From: Mya arenaria
Lineage: Eukaryota; Mollusca; Bivalvia; Myida; Myidae
Assembly: GCF_026914265.1 (NCBI RefSeq)
Contig: NC_069135.1
Location: forward strand, 38,955,946-39,019,945
Direction: 5' to 3'
DNA length: 64,000 nt
In this document: one piece after another, positions 47,892 to 59,469 of the stretch
How the letters are laid out: each line of letters opens with the position of its first letter
Position numbering within the stretch: the stretch's first letter is position 1
Translations under genes and position numbers: made by a program
The notes under the pieces: model-generated
What the model was told of the DNA's origin: nothing
What the model saw: the letters and a program-made list of their open reading frames with translations, nothing else
The model's database searches: none

Positions 47892-50104
47892 TTAAATATA
47901 ATTGAGTACGAAATACTACTATTAAAAAATATGAACTTTCAACCCATCAGTTAGTATGCATGAAGTCATATAGTCTTTACTTATACGTATTGCTTACCTA
48001 CGATATTAGCAATTTTGCATCTTTTGTAGAAGCCAAGTTTCGCTTCTGCCAATTCTTGTTGTGTTCTTGGAAATCTGGCAAAAGAAAGTGTTTCATTACT
48101 ACTGCGTTAAACTCGAAACTATGTTAATCTATACTGTGATTACAGAATATAGAACTCAGTCAAATAACCTGTGATGTTTAAGGTCCATCCACACTGCATT
48201 GTGCATTTTACTAGTATGATGGCATATATATAACGCGCTTCGTAATTTAAGGTATACGTCAAGGGACAAAAACAAAAATAGACGAAGAAAGGTTGGGGGG
48301 GGGGTGTTATTGCACACAAAAACACAATGATTGAGTTATATTCTTTAAGTAACTTACCTTATATTGTCAATATTTCGATTTACAGCGTCTACAAACAAAT
48401 ACAACACCCTTGACGCTGTTTGCTTCGATATGCCGTGCAGGTCGGCTACCTCTGATAAGAAATTTCCTTTAGACAGAACTCTGAGCCCAACCAGCATCTG
48501 TTACACAAATTAAATAGTTTGCATTTTTACAGAAATATCAAATTTAAAAAAGAGCTTTTCGTAGCAATACATATTTACGTTCAACTCCTTTTTTCACTAA
48601 CTTGTTTAGTACATCTGCTTTATATGAAATGTATTTTTCCAATACCTTATTGAAAAAGACAATAGTGTATGAGTACTGAAATAGGCTATCGATGATTCTC
48701 AATACATGACGTCATTGTTATTGACCTCATTTTATCTGGAACTTTATGGCTGTAAATATTAATATGTTTGAAGGACTTACGTACGGTGCATTTCATTTCT
48801 TGTGGCGAGCCCTACTGCTGTTTGCTGGACTCGCCTTCTGACTATTACTATATTTCACAATTATCGGATAACATGGACAATGAAGGTATGTGGTTTCTGC
48901 AAAGGTTTACTTTTTAATGCTGTGTCAGTCTCATTTTGTTTTAAGGTCTTCATTGAACTTGTTTCATTGCTCATATATATACAGTACATGCTACCTGGTG
49001 TATCTTTATATTGCTCTACTTTGATACATCATTTATAATATTTATATAAAAGCATTAAGTTAATTCAAGCACTAAATGAAATTTTGAATAAAGTATAACT
49101 GACGGTCTTTTTTTTAAGAGTACAGTTTTACCTTCGTCATAGACGATACCGATTGTGACCTGTTTGTAGGAGGTGAAAGGTCATTTCTTAGGTTTTCTTC
49201 CAAATAAATAATGGCGATTCGTGAGAGTCTATATCGGTCCACAACCTCCACATCTGACAGATGATCTAAGGATGAAATGCGATCCTTAAAGGTGCGTTGT
49301 TTTCTTCTTCTTTGGTCGAAAACAAACAACGCCGCCATATTTACGAAATTTACGAGAGCGTTTCACCTGTCGTAACTTTAACGCACCAGTTAAGATAATC
49401 GTAAGTTTACGAATCTTAATAAGACGCGGTTACGATCGTAATTTTAACGTACGACAAACTTACGATAATATTTGCGCATACGATCGTTGATAATACGCCA
49501 CCGACGTCTGGCCAAAACGTGAAGATGCTGTACGAGGCCAAGTTTTGGGCTACGACGGTGACCCTGACATGAACAGACCTACTGGAATACTCGTGAAACC
49601 TGCTGGACACTTGTTCGTCTGTTGCTTGGACTCCAACTCAGTGCTGCAAGTTGACAAAGCCGGGAAGACGAAGTTGGCGACACTTGGAAATAAACAAATG
49701 GAGTTTTAGGACCGAGTGATATTTACTTCAGCAGCCGCACTTCTCTGTTTGTCGGCAGATACAAAGACACATGTATTGTAATCAAGTTGATTTAATACTA
49801 TAAACTTACACTGTCTTCTTTCGTACTGTCCTATCGCATACATATTTTTAAAGGTATTTTATTTCATAAGAAACTCTATAGCAATCAATTCACGAAGAGG
49901 CAATGATTCAGTTTTAAGATGTTTTATATGACCTAAACTATTTGTAACAATGTGCACCTAATGATAAATGTTTATCGTTCAACATACACTAGATCTGGTG
50001 CTCAATAATAGGTTTGCGGTTATTATTTTCATAAAACTAGCAGGCTGATATAATTCAGTTTAAGTATTATGTGCAATTACGTGATTAATTCAAATACACC
50101 ATCA

Positions 50105-52945
50105 CATCACGTTATAATATCGAGACTCTCGGTAAGATTAAGACTGAATCCTCACAATGTAAAATCTTTGTAAGATAGAGACTAAGGTTTTAAAACATCT
50201 ACAGTCTCGGTTAGATGGAGACTTACAACGCCTGTTCAAACCTACATTATGGGTTAGATTGAGCTTACAGCTCGTGTTTAACATCGACAGTCTTAGTTGT
50301 ATAAAGACTGCAATCTCACTTTAAATCCCTAGTTAAAACAATGCCACTAAAACATCGACAGTCTCAGTTGAATTATAAAAATCATCTCAGGTATAATAAC
50401 GACAGCTTCAGTTGAATTGTAAATTTCATGACAGGTTATAACAACGGCAGTCTCAGTTGGAATTATAACTTTTATCTCTCGTAAAAACAACGGCAGTCAT
50501 AGCTGGATTGTGACTTTCACCTCACGTAATAACAACGGTACTCTTAGCTGGATTGTGACTTACATCTCAGGTAATAACAACGGCAGTCTTAAGTGGATTG
50601 TGACTTACATCTCAGGTATAACAACGGCAGTCTCAGTCGGATTGTGACTTTCTTCTCGCGTAATAACAACGGCAGTCTCAGTTGGATTGTGACTTTAACT
50701 CACGTTAGAACATCGGCAGTCTCAGTTGGATTATTACTATCATACCACGTAACAACAACGGCAGTCTTAGCTGGATTGTGACTTTAATCTCACGTAATAA
50801 CAACGGTAGTCTCAGCTGAGTTGTGACTTTCATCCCACGTAATAACATTGGCAGTCTCAGTTGGATTGGGACTTTCATCTCACGTAAGAACATCGGCAGT
50901 CTCAGTTGGATTATTACTATCATACCACGTAACAACAACGGCAGTCTTAGCTTGATTGTGACTTTCATCTCATGTAATAACATCGGTAGTCTCAGTTGGA
51001 TTATGACTTCCATCTCACGTAATAACAACGGCAGACTCAGTTGGATTGTGACTTTCTTCTTACGTAATAACAACGGCAGTCTCAGTTGGATTGTTCTTTT
51101 ATCTGACGTAATAGCATCGGCAGTCTCAGTTGGATTATGACTTCCATCTCACGTAATAACAACGGCTGTCTCAGTTGAATTATTACCATCATACCATGTA
51201 AAACAACTACAGTCTCAGTTGGATTGTTACTTACATATCACGTATAACATTGGCAGTCTCAGTTGGATTGTTACTTACATCACACATATAACACCGGCAG
51301 TCTAAGTTGAATAATGACTTTCATCCCAATTCAAAACATCGGCAGTCTCAGTTGGATTATGATTTTCATAGCAAGTAATAACAACGGGAGTCTCAGTTGG
51401 AATATGGCTTTCATAGCACGTAATAGCAACTGCATTCCCAGTTAGATTGTGACTTTTATCTAGCGTAATAACATCTGCTTTCCCAAGTGGATTATGACTT
51501 TCTTCTCGCGTATAACAACGGCAGTCTCAGTTGGATAATGACTTTCATCTCACGTTATAACAATGGCAGTCTCAGTTTGTTTGTGACATTCATCTCACGT
51601 AATAACAACGGCAGTCTCAGTTGGATTATGACTTTTATCTCACGTTATAACATTGGAAGTCTCAGTTCGATTGTTACTTTCATCTCACGTAATTACAACG
51701 GCAGTCTTAGCTGGATTTTGACTTTCATTTCAGGTAGAAACAACGACAGTCTCAGTTGAATTGTTACTCACAGCTCACGTATAACATCGGCAGTCTAAGT
51801 TGAATAATGACTTTTATATCACATATAACAACGACAGTCTCAGTTTGAGTATGACTTTCTTCTAACGTATGACATCGGCAGTCTCAGTTGGATTGTGAAT
51901 TTCATCTCACATACCACATTGACAGTCTCAGTTGGATTATGACTTTCTTCTCACGTATAACATCGGCAGTCTCGGTTGGATTGTGAATTTCATCTCACAT
52001 ACCACATTGACAGTCTCAGTTGGATTATGACTTTCTTCTTACGTATAACATCGGCAGTCTCGGTTGGATTGTGACTTTCATCTCCTGTTCCACATCGGCA
52101 GTCTCAGTTGGATTATGACGTTCATAGCACATTATTACAACGGCAGTTTCAATTTGATTATGATTGTCATCTCACGTATAACATTGACAGTCTCAGTTGG
52201 ATTATGACTTTCATCCCACTTAAAAACATCGGCAGTCTGAGTTGGATTATGACTTTCATCTCATGTAATAACATCTATAGTCTCAGTTGGATTATGACTT
52301 CCAGCTCACGTATAACATCGGCAGTCTCAGATGGATAATGACGTTCATTCCAATTCAAAATATCGGCAGTCTCAGTTGGATTATGACTTTCATAGCACGT
52401 AATAACAATGGGAGTCTCAGTTGGATTATGGCTTTCATAGCACGTAATAACAACTGCATTGGATTGTGACTTTCATCTCACGTAATAACAACTGCATTCC
52501 CAGTTGAATTATGACTTTCTTCTCGCGTATAACAACGGCAGTCTCAGTTGGATAATGACCTTCATCTCACGTTATAACAACGGCAGTCTCAGTTTGGTTG
52601 TGACTTTCATCTCACGTAATAACAACGGCAGTCTCAGTTGGATTATGACTTTTATCTCACGTTATAACATTGGAAGTCTCAGTTGGATTGTGACTTTCAT
52701 CTCACGTAATTACAACGGCAGTCTTAGCTGGATTGTGACTTTAATTTCAGGTAGAAACAACGACAGTCTCAGTTGGATTGTTACTTACATCTCACATATA
52801 ACATCGGCAGTCTAAGGCGAATAATGACTTTTATTTCACATATAACAACGGCAGTCTCAGTTTGATTATGACTTTCATCTCACGTATAACATCGACATCT
52901 CGGTTAGATTGACACTTACACATTACGTATTACAATCGAGTCTTA
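50105..52945. repeat. 45-bp minisatellite after copy 3, expanded
   Basis: About 63 units, consensus GTAATAACAACGGCAGTCTC then AGTTGGATTGTGACTTTCAT then CTCAC. It contains a higher-order repeat: 51290-51860 recurs at 52300-52880, offset by about 1.02 kb and including unusual variants (TTCCCAGTTGAATTATGACT). The open frames (NNNGSLSWIMTFISR, 15 aa) exist because the period is 15 codons. Homologous to the arrays after copies 1, 2 and 4 but homogenised to its own variant. Confidence 0.95.
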
Positions 52946-53544
52946 GTCTGATAACTATTGTTCCTTTACTGAAATGGTTTATGTAAATCTGTCCAAGTAT
53001 AAACGATAATGCATACGTGTGTTTAATACAGAAATATATTAAACGTTGAAAGGACTGAACTTAAACATTTACAATTACTGCAATGGTCAATACAAACATA
53101 ATTGGTTTAGTGTGAGCTTATCGATAAACATGCAGACATGGACTACTGAAGACAGATTAACGATTTATGTATATTAAAAAATATCAGCCTTTATATATAA
53201 TATTCTTCATTTAATAGCTACGTGGCCACAAAATCCCCAGATTGACTTTTCATGATCAAAACAAAAAAGGCTTAAGATTGCGTACATTTTACAAAAATCA
53301 TCTTTTTTACGGTTTTGATGAATCAAGTCAAATTAATAAACCATAATAATGAATTAAAAATTAAAAGAAAGTCATTTTTGCATCAACCTATATTTTGCGT
53401 CTTAAAGACACAAAACGGTAACTAATCTATACGTAATTGCGTCAATTTTTTTAATCATTTTCTTAACATTGTCCTACATAAGAAAGGTCATATACAGTTT
53501 ATGCAGATCTGATTACAACTGTTTCAAAACTTTCTTTGTTTCAG
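52946..53544 (+). other. Intron remnant of TRIM-like copy 4
   Basis: 53160-53540 matches the intron of copy 2, including MITE family C with right end GCATCAACCTATATTTTGCG (about 53374-53393), 'aaacggtaactaatctatacgtaattgcgtca' and 'gatctgattacaactgtttcaaaac', ending in the TTTCAG acceptor. No exon 1 is present: the 45-bp array of copy 3 lies directly upstream. Confidence 0.65.
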
Positions 53545-54900
53545 ACAATGTTCCAAAGTCCAACCCATTTCAGATGTAGCAAAGGGAATTCAGAGAAAAA
53601 TTGAGATTCAACAAGTTCCAAAAAAGATAGCTGAACTTGAAAAGCAATTCGAGATGATGAAAGAAGCAAGAAAGAAGAATACGACATCTCTGAAGAAGAC
53701 ACGGGCAGCCATATCTTGTGAAATTAAAACCATACGCAAACAGATCAATGAAATCCTTGACAAGATTGAGAAGACAACTTTACAGGACTTGGACGGAATG
53801 ATAGCTAAACTTGAAATAAATATAAAAAAATATATTGAAACTTGTGATGGAATGACTATCGAACTGCAAAACATGATTGCCGCTTTTCAAACCAAAGCAA
53901 ACTCAAGCGAGTCAAAATCATATATTGCGTACAGAAAGAGCCAGGGTATGATTACACAAGCAAACGATCATATTCGTGGCATATCAGCCATTGAGTGTTA
54001 CAATGTAACATTTCAAGCCAATAACCTTATCGAAGAACTTTTATCTTCAATAAAGACGTTTGGAGCGATTGAAGAACAAACTGTTATGACCAAACGGCGA
54101 GAAGATCCCCTTTCCGACCCAAACCACGTCTTCAGTGTTGCAGAGTACAAGGAGTACAACGTGAAAATGGTTGATGACGTCAATCAATGTAATATCTATG
54201 GCGTATGTGAAATGCCTAGTGGAGAGTTTCTCATAGCAGACTTCAATAATAGTAAAGTAAAGCTCCTGGACATGAAGTACAGGGTGCTCGACCACTGTAA
54301 TGTCCCGGGGAGTCCATGGGGCGTGTGCCACGTTGACGGAAATGTAGTGGGAGTTTGTATTAACAAAGAACTCCATTTTATTAATTCTACGAAAGGGAAA
54401 CTCGTAACTACGAGGAAGTTAAGCTTCAACCATTACTGTTATGCCGCAGCTCATCATGGCGGCTAGCTTTACATCGCATCCGGTATGGCCCTTCATGTCT
54501 ACACGATATCGGGACAGAAGGTGAAGAAGCTGTACGAGGACAGGTCTGGTTGTACCATGGTGCCATCAGTAACGACGGGGAAACAATCTACATTACAAAC
54601 TTCAATAAACATCAACTGATCGCCCTGGACAACAACGGCAACAAGCTGGCCCTACTCACTGACCCTGACATGAAATATCCTTCTGGAGTACACGTGACAA
54701 CTGCTGGACACGTGTTCGTCTGCTGCTGTAGCTCCGAAACAGTGCTGCAGTTTGACAAAGACGGGAAAAAGAAGTTGGCCACCCTGGCAATGAAAGAAGA
54801 TGGAGTCTTAATACCGCGTGATTCGTTTTTCAGCAGCCGCACATCTTCTTTGATTGTTGGTGGATTCATAGACATACTTCTTGTTTTTAAGTTAATTTAA
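53545..54900 (+). pseudogene. TRIM-like copy 4: exon 2 only, nonsense plus 10-bp deletion
   Basis: Opens at the TTTCAG|ACAATG acceptor and encodes the coiled coil and first blades (SDPNHVFSVAEYKEYNVKMV, GVCEMPSGEFLIADF). TAG at 54464-54466 replaces CAG of the other copies (HHGG*LY). A 10-bp deletion near 54558 (ACCATGGTGCCATCAG where copy 1 has ten more bases) shifts the frame. The last blades are open again from 54550 to TAA at 54898. Exon 1 is absent. Closest to copy 2 by eye. Confidence 0.8.
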
Positions 54901-55484
54901 TACTTTAAACTATCAATGTGATTTGGTACTATAAAACTGGGATCTTTCTTATTGTTGCAAAATACATGCAGTATTTACTTGTATATATACTTGTTTAGTT
55001 TTGACCGCTGGCTTACGGATATGAATCCAAAACCTTTTTGTGAATACTTTTATTTAAACTAATTTGGGACAATTTTATTTGACACAATGGATTTGTAACT
55101 TTATGTTCTGTTTTATAAATGTGGATTGTTCAATATTAGTGTGTATATATCGCTTATAAACGAGCATATTTTAATGTACTGTTTTTTTATAATGTTGTCT
55201 CCTTTTTTGTAAAATCACGAAAAAAAAAAAAATGGGAATAAACGTTTTTTTTAAAATAAGAGTTTTTTTTTTGATATTGTGAATATTTGCTTGCATAAAT
55301 AACACACTCAAGTGATGTGCAACCGAAAAATGACAAAAACAATTACTTAATTCAATGTTGGTGATAGGGTGCACATGAACGATAAGAAACTTGTCTTTGG
55401 AAGAATGCATACATGAGAGTGAACGTTTAATATAATTCAGTTTGAATTTATCCGCGAGATCACAAACCAAAAGCACCAAATACA
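54901..55484. other. 3' flank of copy 4
   Basis: Shares with copy 1 the 'ctattg.aaaactgggatctttcttattgttg', 'caaaa..tt.tgaatactt.tattt' and 'aattcaatgttggtgatagggt' blocks. Several poly-A/poly-T runs lie at 55200-55275. No gene. Confidence 0.5.
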
Positions 55485-56130
55485 TCGAACGTATAACATC
55501 GACAGTCTCGGTTATATTGAGACTTACTTCTCACGTAAAACATCGAAAGTCTCTGTGATATAAAGACTTTCATCTGACGTTTAATCTCTACAGTCGCCGT
55601 TGGACTGAGACTTTTAGCTTACGTACAACACCAATAGAATCGATTTGATTAAGATGTACAAATCACTAATAACATAACACTAATAACATAAAAAGTCTCC
55701 GTTAGATGGGGACTTACAACTCACGTAAAACTTCTACAGTCTCGGTTAAGTTGTGACTTACATAGCACGTGATACATCGGCAGTCTCGGTCCGATAAAGA
55801 CTTACATCTTACGTTTAATATTGCCAGTCTTCGTCATTTTCGATTTGATTGACATTAACATCTGACGTAGACAGTCTCGGTAAGACTTGGCCTTTCATCT
55901 CACGTATATCTCAAGTTCAACCTTGCTAGTCTCTGTTGGATAAAGGCTTGCGTCTTAGGTTTAGCATAGACATTCATGGTTAGATTGTGACTTACATATC
56001 ACGTATAACATGGCCAGTCTCGGTTGGCTTTGCTTACATTTCATATTTAGCATTGACATTCTCAGTTGGACTGAGACTTACGTCTCACGTTCAACCTCGT
56101 TCGGCTCTATTGGATAAAGACTTAAAGACT
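55485..56130. repeat. 45-bp minisatellite after copy 4
   Basis: About 14 diverged units (ACATCGACAGTCTCGGTTAT, ATTGAGACTTACTTCTCACG). It resembles the version after copies 1 and 2 more than the expanded array after copy 3. From 56130 to 57600 no gene was recognised; an eroded 3' flank is possible. Confidence 0.85.
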
Positions 56131-57599
56131 GGTTGGAGCAACTCATCACAAGTATGATTAGCCATATGTAATTGCAAATGTTTTTAACACTACCGATGCA
56201 TGTAAAACGTGGTGTGGACTGAAACATTCAGCATTTAAATCAGTGTTCACTACTTTTTAATCCTACAAACTACGATGCAGAATAAGATAGTCAATGCTAT
56301 ATGAATTACTTTGACCAGAAAAGTAGCCACAGTACTACTTTTCACTCGAATGTATCAGTATAAAATATGTAAGATACAAGTTTACAGCATAATGGTTTTA
56401 TGAAAACTTATCCATTTTAAAACGATTGTGAGAAAAACTTTACATTTAATTATTGCATTCTCAAATCTACGGGAGATTGTTGTCTTGAACTAAGATATAC
56501 TCTGAGACATTCAAAACAGTAAAATCAACTTGTGCAAAAACAGAATAATAAAATGTGCATAACTAGTTATGGTAATTAGTTAGGCTAGTTATTTAAATAT
56601 GAATTGTTTTCTCTCAAAATACGTGCATTTGTTCGTATGATCAGACAATTCTTCAAACAATGTGTTGCGATCCTATTGTTATCAAAGCGCTGAAAGCGCT
56701 GCAAGACTGTCGGTGACGTAACTGAAGCAAGCAAACACTACCGCAAAGTTCTTTCAAATGAAACGTGATCAAATGATTTCATACAAATGATGAACACTCT
56801 TTAAGGTAGATGAAGAAGGATAAATGTGATTATAATAAGCACAAATATATTGGCCCTACTTAATCATGTATCCAATGGCCTACAAGATTCTTAATTCAAA
56901 TTTCCTAATTTTGAACCGCTTTAAATTAGTTAAATGCATATTCATTATGTTAAAATTGCTTCAATTTATGACGTCGCTTATAACAGTTTCAGTAAGCAAT
57001 TACATTCCTTCATTTCATTAGGGTCTGTTGAAGCCAATGTCTTTAAAATGCAAATACAATACAAACTATACCCAAGATTCAAGGGACATTATAAAAATAT
57101 AACTTTAAAATGATGCTCTTTCAAGCCTAAAAATGCCTCCCAGAACTTCTATCAACAGAGTCCACATATCTACAAAATTTGTGCTCGAGTTACTTTCTTT
57201 GATATAAAAGTGAAAACAAATCTGCATGGTGCTGTGGCATCATACCATGAAAAAAACTAATATCTTTAAAATTTGTTTTCTAGTTTGTTTTTATTATAAG
57301 TGTTAATAAATCTGCATGGTGCTGAAGAAAAAAAACTAATGTCTTAAATTTCAAACCTGCAGCATTAATTAGCGCCATGTTGTCAAGAATATCTGGACAA
57401 TTGAATGAAATATGCATGGACCGAAATGACAGCTGGTTTTTCATTGACAAAAGATGCCTTTGAGGCAGTTTTAAGATTATGCTATTCAAAGTATGAGGGT
57501 AGTTGGTACAGTTTTCACTCATATTCAGATGATGGCTGATATTTGCTGATAAACATGTATCCTCTTAGCAGCAGGGAATAAGTAAATGACATAGTTTTA

Positions 57600-58190
57600 A
57601 TGACCAATATTGGAGATGTGACCTTGACCTCCAAATCCAAAGGGGTCATCTGCTGGTCACCCCAAACCTAAATTTCAAGTTTGAAGGCCATGGGTGCAGA
57701 CTTTGTCGAGTTGTCACACAGGCAAGCTTTTTGCGTTCAATGGTCTGTGACAAATCAATAGGGCTCACCTACTGGTCAGGCCCAACCCCAAAGTCAAGTT
57801 GTTCAAGGGCCATGGGTGCAGGCTTTGTCCAGTCATTATTAGTACAACCTTTTAGCATTCAAGGTCACTGTGACCTTGACTTTTGACCCAATGACCCCTT
57901 AAATCAATAGGATCTTCTAATAGTCAGACTTAGCCTCCATGTTGAGTTTGAGGGCCATAGGTGCAGGCATTGTCAACTTGTTAGTCAGATGTATGGTTTG
58001 ACACCTTCCTGTTCAAGGTCACTGTGACCTTTGACCATATTACCCCTAAAATCAAAAGGGGTCATCTACTGGTTAAACCAAACTTTTATGTCAAGTTTGA
58101 CAATAGGTCTAGGCATTGTAGAGTTATCACCCGGAAAAGCTTTGGTCTACTGTCATATGGACATAGCGGCAAACATTTGCAAAGCAATTT
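57600..58190. repeat. AGGTCA-rich mollusc-type repeat, about four units
   Basis: Units of roughly 120-160 bp with recurring 'gggtcatctgctggtcac', 'aagtttgagggccatgggtgcaggc' and 'ttcaaggtcactgtgacctt'. The perfect palindrome AGGTCACTGTGACCT occurs at 57862-57876 and 58016-58030; it equals a consensus oestrogen-receptor-type element (AGGTCA, 3-bp spacer, TGACCT). Two short overlapping frames at 58024-58224 are not genes. From 58190 to 58790 nothing recognisable. Confidence 0.75.
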
Positions 58191-58789
58191 ACTCCTCTTC
58201 TTTGAAAGGGGCATAATAAATTGAAATTGATTAAATATTTTTGTTTATTATGTTAATTAACTTACACTACATACAACAAGTACCATTTTGATATTTTCGA
58301 ATGCTCATTTGGGCATGTACATGGGTTTTGATCTGACTATGAACATGAAACTACATAGTGATGTTCCCTCCTATCAATTCTAAATTTAAATAACCATGAG
58401 AAAAAAAGAATGTTTTCACTGCACCATGAATAAATATGTCAAACAAAGTAAATGTCAAGTTATTCAAGATTAATTTAACACTGTTCTTTTGATGATTTCC
58501 GTGCATTCCTGTCTGCAGGTTTTTCCCATTTTCCCACACAGTTATTTCATATTGGCCTTACAAGGTCAGATCTTGAGTTGGGTCTTCATTGCTGGACACT
58601 ATCTCTTTATCTCCACAGAAAACACACTGGTGCAATTTTTACTGCAACAACTGCAAAAAAAAGTTATATTATATTCTAACTGAACTCTGCATCAATATTC
58701 AATTATTTTTTATTGGATTTAGGAAATGTCTTTGTTTTAAAGCGTTCATATAAATTTATGCATTTTTTTCAATTTAATGCATTATCATG

Positions 58790-59065
58790 CTGGACTCTTT
58801 GACAATGACATTGATGGTTAAAACAAAGAAGGCATATGATTTGTGTACAGATTAAACATTATTAATTATAAATGTGTTCTTTAATTAATAGACAAGTGGC
58901 AACAATTTCCCCAGTCAAAAAAGCTTACATTTGTATATCTGCAGATTAATCATTTGCATTTCTTTTGCTTTGGTCATTTAAGTCAAATGAGTTAGACATG
59001 ATAATGCATTAAAATAAGAAATATATTTTTGGGCATCAATCTATAGTGTGTGCCTTCAATCTAGA
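58790..59065. mobile_element. MITE family C, decayed copy outside TRIM genes
   Basis: Shares 'aaaacaaagaaggcatatgatttgtgtac', 'agacaagtggcaacaatttccccag', 'acatgataatgcattaaaat' and an eroded right terminus GCATCAATCTATAGTGTGTG with the TRIM introns. No TRIM exon is adjacent, which indicates that the element, not the gene, was copied. From 59065 to 59470 no gene. Confidence 0.5.
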
Positions 59066-59469
59066 AATAAATTTCTTCTCAACAGATGCTAAATTATAAA
59101 AAAATATATAAACCAAGATTTTGATTATGACATACTTGCATAGTTAGTGGTCTCCATAACTGCTCAGAAATGCTCCCTATGACAAACTAAGTGCTGGTGT
59201 ATGGCTGGGTAATAGTGCTGCTCCAACCAATAGCGCAATTCTTCCTACAGGTGGACCAGCTCCTCAATATGGTTTCTGTCATTGCAGTGATAACAGTATG
59301 TAACATGCCCTTTTCTACTTTCCAGAGAATGAATCTTCCAATCTAAATTACAAATTTAAGAACAAATATATACATATGCACATGTAATGTTGTTAAAAAC
59401 AAACCATTTAGATGCCACAAAACTATAAGATTTTAGGTGAAAATTGAGCCAAATCAAAACATTTAGTCA

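Larger units (their letters stand above)
44905..49338 (-). pseudogene. Harbinger transposase, five exons, broken and C-terminally truncated
   Basis: Exons on the minus strand: 49338-49132, 48497-48358, 48074-47998, 45229-45112, 44987-44905. All are GT-AG and phase-consistent. Protein landmarks: MAALFVFDQRRRKQRTFKD; VVDRYRLSRIAIIYLEENLR; MLVGLRVLSKGNFLSEVADL, HGISKQTASRV; FPRTQQELAEAKLGFYKRC; NIVGAVDGTLVPI (first catalytic Asp); FHAINVMATC; DIVAKWPGSQHDSSV (second Asp). The third acidic residue and the rest of the C-terminus are missing. An in-frame TGA (plus coordinates 45156-45158) lies between CRK and FHA. The usual family length is near 350-400; about 208 residues remain. Confidence 0.8.
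44366..49502 (-). mobile_element. Harbinger (PIF/Harbinger) DNA transposon, inactive, with a LINE inside
   Basis: Terminal inverted repeats of about 24 bp share GCGTATTATCAACGATCGTA at both ends (44369 on plus, 49497 on minus), with GAC on each side (44363-44365 and 49503-49505), a 3-bp target duplication. Sub-terminal regions are dense in TTACG/CGTAA motifs. Inside are a Myb/SANT-like protein exon (plus) and a five-exon transposase (minus). The C-terminal part of the transposase and the rest of the Myb-like gene are missing, so there was an internal deletion near 44740-44900. A LINE of about 2.5 kb sits in transposase intron 3. Confidence 0.85.
42637..49795 (+). pseudogene. TRIM-like gene copy 3, truncated and split by insertions
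   Basis: Pieces in order: the last 61 bp of exon 1 (42637-42697, CGDHYHLCCPVCVAVHHR, CACAG|GTATGT); intron; part of exon 2 (43243-43673) lacking the coiled-coil start and carrying several small frame errors; propeller part 44198-44365; propeller C-terminus 49503-49795 ending TTGATTTAA. Most of exon 1 is deleted, so upstream-type sequence runs straight into its end. A LINE end (43674-44197) and a Harbinger element (44366-49502) split exon 2. An internal deletion before 49550 removes further blades. It is clearly non-functional and is the most decayed copy. Confidence 0.8.

Noticed and set aside
50593-52815. Several frames rich in NNNGSLSWIMTF
   Set aside because: Products of the 45-bp minisatellite; no start context, no non-repeat sequence, and both strands open.
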